Positions 58,426 to 64,000 of a DNA stretch of 64,000 nucleotides are shown one piece after another (within the stretch, counting starts at the first letter, position 1; each line of letters opens with the position of its first letter). Source of the stretch: Solihabitans fulvus (GTDB lineage Bacteria; Actinomycetota; Actinomycetes; Mycobacteriales; Pseudonocardiaceae). The position numbers and the translations under genes are program-made. Below the pieces are notes generated by a model. It had not been told where the DNA came from and made no database searches. It was given only the letters and a program-made list of their open reading frames with translations. Where the stretch lies: NCBI RefSeq assembly GCF_008386585.1, contig NZ_VUOB01000086.1:1-64000 (forward strand). Direction: 5' to 3'.

Positions 58426-59507
58426 CCCGCACGCTGCACCCCGGCGCGTGGTGGCTGTGGGCGCTGAGCCTGGCCACCGCCGCCAGCCGCACCACCAATC
58501 CGTTGCTGCTCGGGCTGATCGTGGCGGTCGCGGGCTACGTGGCGGTGCGGTGCCGGGACACCACCCCGTGGGCCTCGTCCTACGGGGTGTTCCTCAAGTT
58601 CGGTCTCGTCGTCATCGCCAGCCGGGTCGTGTTCCACGTGCTGCTCGGCGGCATCGCCGGGCCGACCGTGCTGTTCACCCTCCCCCGCGTCCCGCTGCCG
58701 GACTGGGCGCAGGGCATCCGGATCGGCGGCCCGATCAGCGCGGAGGGACTGGTCTTCTCGCTGAGCCAGGGACTCCAGCTGGCCACGCTGCTCGGCTGCG
58801 TCGGCGCGGCGAACGCGCTGGCCAACCCCAAGCGGTTGCTGCGATCCCTGCCCGCCGCGCTCTACGAGGTGAGCGTCGCGGTCGTGGTCACCATGACCAC
58901 CGCGCCGCAGCTGGTGGCGAGCGCGAAGTCGGTGCGCCGCGCCCGGCAGCTGCGCGGCGACAGCGTTCGGGGCTGGCGCGCCGTCCGCACGCTGTTGGTG
59001 CCGGTGATCGAGGACGCGCTGGCGCGGTCGCTGGTGTTGGCCGCCGCCATGGACTCCAGGGGCTATGGGCGCGGCGCCGGCCTGTCCCGGGGCGCTCGGC
59101 GGCTGACCGCGACGCTGGTGCTGTCCGGACTGGTCGGCCTGTGCGTCGGGGTGTACGCGCTGCTGGACGGCACCTCCCCCGCCGTGGTCGGGCTGCCGGC
59201 GCTGGCGGCCGGCCTGGTGCTCGCCGTGGCGGGCCTGGTGGTCGGATCGCGGCGGGTGGGCCGCAGCCGGTACCGCCGGGATCGTTGGGGCGTCAGGGAA
59301 CTGCTCGTCGTCGCCAGCGGTCTCGGCGCCGTCGCCGCCGTCCTGCTCACCGCGGCGCTCGGATCGTCGCTGCTCGGCGCCGCCGACCTCAGCCCGGCGA
59401 CGGTGCCGCTCGCGGTGCCGCAGCTCCCGTTGCTGCCCTCGGTCGGCGTGCTGCTGGCCGTGCTCCCGGTGTTCATCGCACCCCAACGAGAATCGACGCA
59501 CGCGTGA
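58422..59507 (+). CDS. ECF transporter T component (CbiQ/EcfT family)
   Basis: A 361-residue membrane protein of the energy-coupling-factor transmembrane (T) family. It has about six hydrophobic helices, the coupling segment SAKSVRRARQLRG and the AAAMDSRGYGRG motif (compare A-x-E/D-x-R-G-Y/F) that docks on the ATPase. It is longer than minimal EcfT proteins, with extra C-terminal helices. It would couple ATP hydrolysis to S-component movement during vitamin uptake. Start GTG overlaps the previous stop by 4 nt. Confidence 0.9.
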   Translation: MTRTLHPGAWWLWALSLATAASRTTNPLLLGLIVAVAGYVAVRCRDTTPWASSYGVFLKFGLVVIASRVVFHVLLGGIAGPTVLFTLPRVPLPDWAQGIRIGGPISAEGLVFSLSQGLQLATLLGCVGAANALANPKRLLRSLPAALYEVSVAVVVTMTTAPQLVASAKSVRRARQLRGDSVRGWRAVRTLLVPVIEDALARSLVLAAAMDSRGYGRGAGLSRGARRLTATLVLSGLVGLCVGVYALLDGTSPAVVGLPALAAGLVLAVAGLVVGSRRVGRSRYRRDRWGVRELLVVASGLGAVAAVLLTAALGSSLLGAADLSPATVPLAVPQLPLLPSVGVLLAVLPVFIAPQRESTHA

Positions 59508-61117
59508 TCCAGTTCGACGACGTCACGATCACCTACGCGGAGGCCGCCGCGCCGACGCTGGCAGATGTCGACCTGGTGGTGCCGGAGGGCGAACTCTGCC
59601 TGGTCGTCGGCCGCACCGGATCGGGCAAGTCCACGCTGCTGCGCGCGGTCAACGGCCTGGTGCCGCACTTCACCGGGGGCAGGCTGACCGGGCGGGTGCT
59701 CGTGGACGGCCGAGACACCAGGACGCACCCGCCGAGGGAGCTGGCCGACGTCGTCGGGCTGGTCGGCCAGGATCCGGTCGCCGGGTTCGTCACCGACAGC
59801 GTCGAGGAGGAGCTGGCCTACTCGATGGAGTCGCTCGGGTTGGCCGAGCAGGTGATGCGCAGGCGCGTCGAGGAGACCCTCGACCTGCTCGGGCTCGCCG
59901 AACTGCGGCACCGCCCGCTGGCCACGCTCTCCGGGGGCCAGCAGCAGCGCGTGGCGATCGGCGCGGCGCTCACCGCCCAGCCCAGGGTGCTGGTGCTCGA
60001 CGAGCCGACCTCCGCGCTGGACCCCGGCGCGGCGGAGGAGGTGCTCGCGGCGCTCCAACGCCTCGTGCACGACCTCGGCATGACGATCCTGATCGCGGAG
60101 CACCGGCTGGAGCGAGTCGTGCAGTACGCGGACCGCGTAGTGCGGCTGGTCGGCGCCGACCGGCCGCCGCTGGTCGGCGAGCCGTCCTCGGTGCTGGCCG
60201 GGTCGCCGGTCGCGCCGCCGGTGGTGCGTCTCGGCGAGGCGGCGGGCTGGCGGCCGGCGCCGCTGTCGGTGCGGGACGCCCGGCGGCTGGCCGGGCCGCT
60301 GCGCGAACGGCTCGCCGGGCTGTCCCCTGCGCCGCCGCCCGCCGCGCCGGCCGAGACGCTGTTGCGCGCGAGCGACGTCGTGGTCCGCTACCCGGGAACC
60401 GTTGCGCTGCGGGGTGTTTCGCTCTCGGTCGGCGCCGGCGAGCGGATCGCGCTGATGGGCCGCAACGGTTCCGGCAAGTCGAGCCTGCTGTGGGCGTTGC
60501 AGGGCACCGGACCCCGGCACGGCGGCCGGGTGGCGGTCGACGGGATGGACCCGGCCGACAGGCGGCCGGCCGAGCGGCGCGCCGCGGTCGGCCTGGTGCC
60601 CCAGCAGCCGACGGACCTGCTCTACCTCGAGTCGGTGCGCGCCGAGTGCGCCAAGGCCGACGAGGAGGCCGGGGCCGTCAAGGGATCCTGCCGCGAGCTC
60701 CTCGACCGGCTGTTGCCCGGCGTGCCGGACGGGTCGCATCCCAGGGATCTGTCCGAGGGGCAGCGGCTCGCGCTGGTGCTGGCGATCACGCTGACCGCCG
60801 CGCCGAGGGTGGTGCTGCTGGACGAGCCGACGCGCGGGCTGGACTATCCGGCCAAGGAGCGGCTGGCCGAATCGCTGCGGACGCTGGCCGACCAGGGCAG
60901 GGCGGTGCTGCTGGCCACGCACGACGTGGAGTTCGTCGCCGAGTTCGCCACCCGCGTCGTGGTGCTCGCCGAGGGCGAGGTCGTGTCGGACGGGCCGGTG
61001 GCCGAGGTGGTGACCTCCTCGCCGGTGTTCGCCCCGCAGGTCGCCAAGGTGCTTGCGCCCCAACGGTGGTTGACGGTTCGCGAGGTCAGCGACGCGTTGG
61101 GTGAGGTGACCGCGTGA
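59504..61117 (+). CDS. ECF transporter ATPase, fused double ABC domain (EcfA-EcfA')
   Basis: A 537-residue protein with two ABC ATPase domains. The first has GRTGSGKSTLLRAVNG (Walker A), LSGGQQQRVAIG (signature) and VLVLDEPTSALDP (Walker B). The second has GRNGSGKSSLLWAL, LSEGQRLALVLA (slightly altered signature) and VVLLDEPTRGLDY. In group ECF systems two ATPases energise the T component; here both are on one chain, as is common in actinobacteria. The GTG start overlaps the T gene by 4 nt. Confidence 0.93.
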   Translation: MIQFDDVTITYAEAAAPTLADVDLVVPEGELCLVVGRTGSGKSTLLRAVNGLVPHFTGGRLTGRVLVDGRDTRTHPPRELADVVGLVGQDPVAGFVTDSVEEELAYSMESLGLAEQVMRRRVEETLDLLGLAELRHRPLATLSGGQQQRVAIGAALTAQPRVLVLDEPTSALDPGAAEEVLAALQRLVHDLGMTILIAEHRLERVVQYADRVVRLVGADRPPLVGEPSSVLAGSPVAPPVVRLGEAAGWRPAPLSVRDARRLAGPLRERLAGLSPAPPPAAPAETLLRASDVVVRYPGTVALRGVSLSVGAGERIALMGRNGSGKSSLLWALQGTGPRHGGRVAVDGMDPADRRPAERRAAVGLVPQQPTDLLYLESVRAECAKADEEAGAVKGSCRELLDRLLPGVPDGSHPRDLSEGQRLALVLAITLTAAPRVVLLDEPTRGLDYPAKERLAESLRTLADQGRAVLLATHDVEFVAEFATRVVVLAEGEVVSDGPVAEVVTSSPVFAPQVAKVLAPQRWLTVREVSDALGEVTA

Positions 61118-61938
61118 CGGGTCACGACGCCGCACGCCCCGACGGGAACCGGGTGACCGGGAACCGGGTGACCGCGCGGGCCGTCCGGCTGCGGCCGAGG
61201 GCAACCGTGGCGCTCGCGCTGTGCGCGACCGTCGGCGTGGCGGCGTTCGGCTGGCCGCTGCTGGTGCGGCCGACCGCGACGCTCGCGCACGGCGGGGACG
61301 CGCCGTGGATCTTCGCGCTGCTGCTGCCGCTGGTGATCGCCGTGGTGTTGGCGGAGATCAGCGAGGGCGGCATGGACTCCAAGGCCGTGGCGATGCTGGG
61401 GGTGCTGTCGGCGCTCGGCGCGGCGGTGCGGCCGCTGGGCGCCGGCACGGCTGGCATCGAGACGGTGTTCTTCCTGATGGTGTTGGGCGGGCGCGTCTTC
61501 GGGCCCGGCTTCGGCTTCGTGCTTGGCAACACCACGCTGTTCGCCTCCGCGCTGCTCACCGGCGGCGTCGGCCCGTGGCTGCCCTACCAGATGCTCGGCG
61601 CGGCCTGGGTGGCGCTCGGCGCCGGGCTGCTGCCGCCGCTGCGCGGCCGGGCCGAGCTGCTGATGCTGGCAGGCTACGGCGCGCTGGCCGGGCTGCTCTA
61701 CGGACTGCTGCTCAACCTGTCGTTCTGGCCGTTCGCCACCGGAACCGGCAGTTCGCTGTCGTTCGTGCCGGGAGCCCCGCTCGGCGACAACCTGGTGCGG
61801 CTGTTCGCCTTCAGCCTCGCCACGTCGATGGGCTGGGACGTCGGCAGGGCCGTCACGACGGCGGTCCTCACCCTGCTCGCCGGTCCCGTCCTGCTGCGCG
61901 CGCTGCGCCGCGCGGCCCGCCGCGCCGCCTTCGGCTGA
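61114..61938 (+). CDS. ECF transporter S component (candidate cobalamin-specific)
   Basis: A 274-residue membrane protein with six or seven helices and the actinobacterial ECF substrate-binding component pattern: VLGGRVFGPGFGFVLGNTTLFASALLTGG-type central region (key residues G-R-x-F-G-P-x-F-G-F near residues 128-138), then GPWLPYQMLGAAW and a C-terminal segment LATSMGWDVGRAV. It is the last gene of the riboswitch operon and would bind the vitamin. The riboswitch points to cobalamin, or possibly cobalt or a B12 precursor. The GTG overlaps the ATPase stop by 4 nt. Confidence 0.88.
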   Translation: MTGHDAARPDGNRVTGNRVTARAVRLRPRATVALALCATVGVAAFGWPLLVRPTATLAHGGDAPWIFALLLPLVIAVVLAEISEGGMDSKAVAMLGVLSALGAAVRPLGAGTAGIETVFFLMVLGGRVFGPGFGFVLGNTTLFASALLTGGVGPWLPYQMLGAAWVALGAGLLPPLRGRAELLMLAGYGALAGLLYGLLLNLSFWPFATGTGSSLSFVPGAPLGDNLVRLFAFSLATSMGWDVGRAVTTAVLTLLAGPVLLRALRRAARRAAFG

Positions 61939-62003
61939 AGTGGCGCGGCGATGTGCCGCCGTCCTGCCCTTCCGGCACCTCCCGCTCGTATACGGTGTTG
62001 CCC

Positions 62004-62597
62004 GTGGGTGAGAACAACGAGCTCGAACCGCAGGCATTCGACCCGAAGAACATCCGGGTGTCCGACGCCGAGCGCGAACACGTCGCCGCGCTGCTGCAAA
62101 AGGCGGTGGCGCAGGGCATGCTGACCCTCGACGAGTTCACCGAGCGCACCGACCGCGCGCTGGCCTCGCGCACGCGCGGTGAGCTGAACTCGGTCGTGAT
62201 CGACCTGCCCGGCATGGTGCACGCGGAGGCGGCCGTCGCGGTCCCCACCGGCGAGCCGATGGTGCTCAAGACCCGCACCGGCACGGTGAAGCAGAACGGC
62301 ACCTGGGTGGTGCCGAGCGCCATCACGGCCGAGTGCACGATGGGCAACGTGCAGATCGACTTCACCGAGGCGCAGTGCGCGCACCGCGACGTCACGCTGC
62401 GCGCGACCTGCGGGTCCGGCAACATCACGGCGATCGTGCCGCGCGGCTGGCTGGTGCGGATGGAGGAGGTCTCCACCGGCATGGGCAACGCGGTGAACAA
62501 GGCGACCGAACCGGCCGACCCGACCTTGCCGGTGCTGCACGTCTACGCCAAGGTCGGCATGGGCAACGTCAAGATCAGGCACCCAAGGGGCCGCTGA
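62004..62597 (+). CDS. DUF1707 (SHOCT-like) domain protein
   Basis: A 197-residue protein. The N-terminal DUF1707 domain (NIRVSDAEREHVAALLQKAV, GMLTLDEFTERTDRALASRT) is followed by a C-terminal beta-rich LiaF/DUF2154-like region with repeated MGNVQIDF-, GSGNITAIVP- and MGNVKIRH-type strands. No transmembrane helix is present. Such proteins are common near actinomycete envelope genes and of unknown role. The GTG at 62004 lies shortly after a TATACGGT sequence, so it may be leaderless. Confidence 0.87.
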   Translation: MGENNELEPQAFDPKNIRVSDAEREHVAALLQKAVAQGMLTLDEFTERTDRALASRTRGELNSVVIDLPGMVHAEAAVAVPTGEPMVLKTRTGTVKQNGTWVVPSAITAECTMGNVQIDFTEAQCAHRDVTLRATCGSGNITAIVPRGWLVRMEEVSTGMGNAVNKATEPADPTLPVLHVYAKVGMGNVKIRHPRGR

Positions 62598-62658
62598 CCG
62601 TCGTCCGGTCGGCCGGGCACCCGACGCCGCCTGGTGCGGACCCGGCTCGACCGCCGCC

Positions 62659-64000
<1,342 letters not shown>

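Overview
The window is about 64 kb of very GC-rich DNA. Codons end mostly in G or C, start codons are often GTG, and many genes overlap by 4 nt (ATGA/GTGA). There are several leaderless genes and a mycothiol-type DinB protein. All this points to an actinomycete, probably Pseudonocardiales or a relative; the genus is inference. I saw no tRNA, rRNA, CRISPR array or recognisable insertion sequence.

Layout. (1) 1-4141: the 3' end of an NRPS gene (A-PCP, no thioesterase), tightly followed by an FBP zinc-finger protein, a FemAB-like acyltransferase and an ATP-grasp ligase, closed by a strong bidirectional terminator. (2) 4179-7398: a methyltransferase, a pentapeptide-repeat protein, and a TetR regulator with a clear operator plus a small membrane protein. 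(3) 7313-22630: about 15 kb of genes all on the minus strand. They match the valanimycin azoxy toolkit: a VlmA-like DUF2156 aminoacyl transferase, a VlmO-like small membrane protein, a VlmB-like diiron enzyme (fused in frame to a sigma-factor domain), a VlmJ-like lipid-kinase-fold protein and a VlmK-like MmgE/PrpD protein. Also present are an acyl-thioester reductase, a class III aminotransferase, an acyl-CoA-dehydrogenase-like enzyme, a second diiron enzyme, a START-fold protein, an alpha/beta hydrolase, an antiporter and a carboxyl-methyltransferase-like enzyme. I read this as a biosynthetic cluster for an aliphatic azoxy natural product whose amine is made from an acyl thioester rather than from valine. 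A divergent SARP/NB-ARC/TPR activator (22793-25568) carries a +1 frameshift in its DNA-binding domain.

(4) 25586-44000: mostly individual metabolic, regulatory and secreted genes: a MocR regulator, enoyl-CoA hydratase, TetR, hydrolases, an MFS pump, a beta-lactamase-fold hydrolase, a secreted lipase, an M14 carboxypeptidase, a GH59-like galactosidase with ricin-type repeats, an HPP membrane protein and a Tat-exported cholesterol-oxidase-like flavoprotein. (5) 43999-52284: an AurF-type N-oxygenase facing a five-gene minus-strand operon (GNAT, LuxE-like ligase, LuxC reductase fused to a LuxE/PaaK-type domain, PaaK-like ligase, MFS exporter), a second uncharacterised pathway. (6) 52920-55481: a Tat metallophosphoesterase with a LamG-like domain and a TMEM175-like channel.

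(7) 55535-61938: a cobalamin riboswitch controls six translationally coupled genes. The first encodes a secreted alpha-toroid protein with a sortase-type LADTG tail. Two paralogous small secreted proteins follow, resembling the C-terminal domain of intrinsic factor/transcobalamin, and then a complete ECF transporter (T, fused double ATPase, S). The arrangement looks like a split, cell-wall-tethered, intrinsic-factor-like vitamin B12 capture and uptake system. (8) 62004-64000: a DUF1707 protein and a 5'-truncated ABC-F ATPase.
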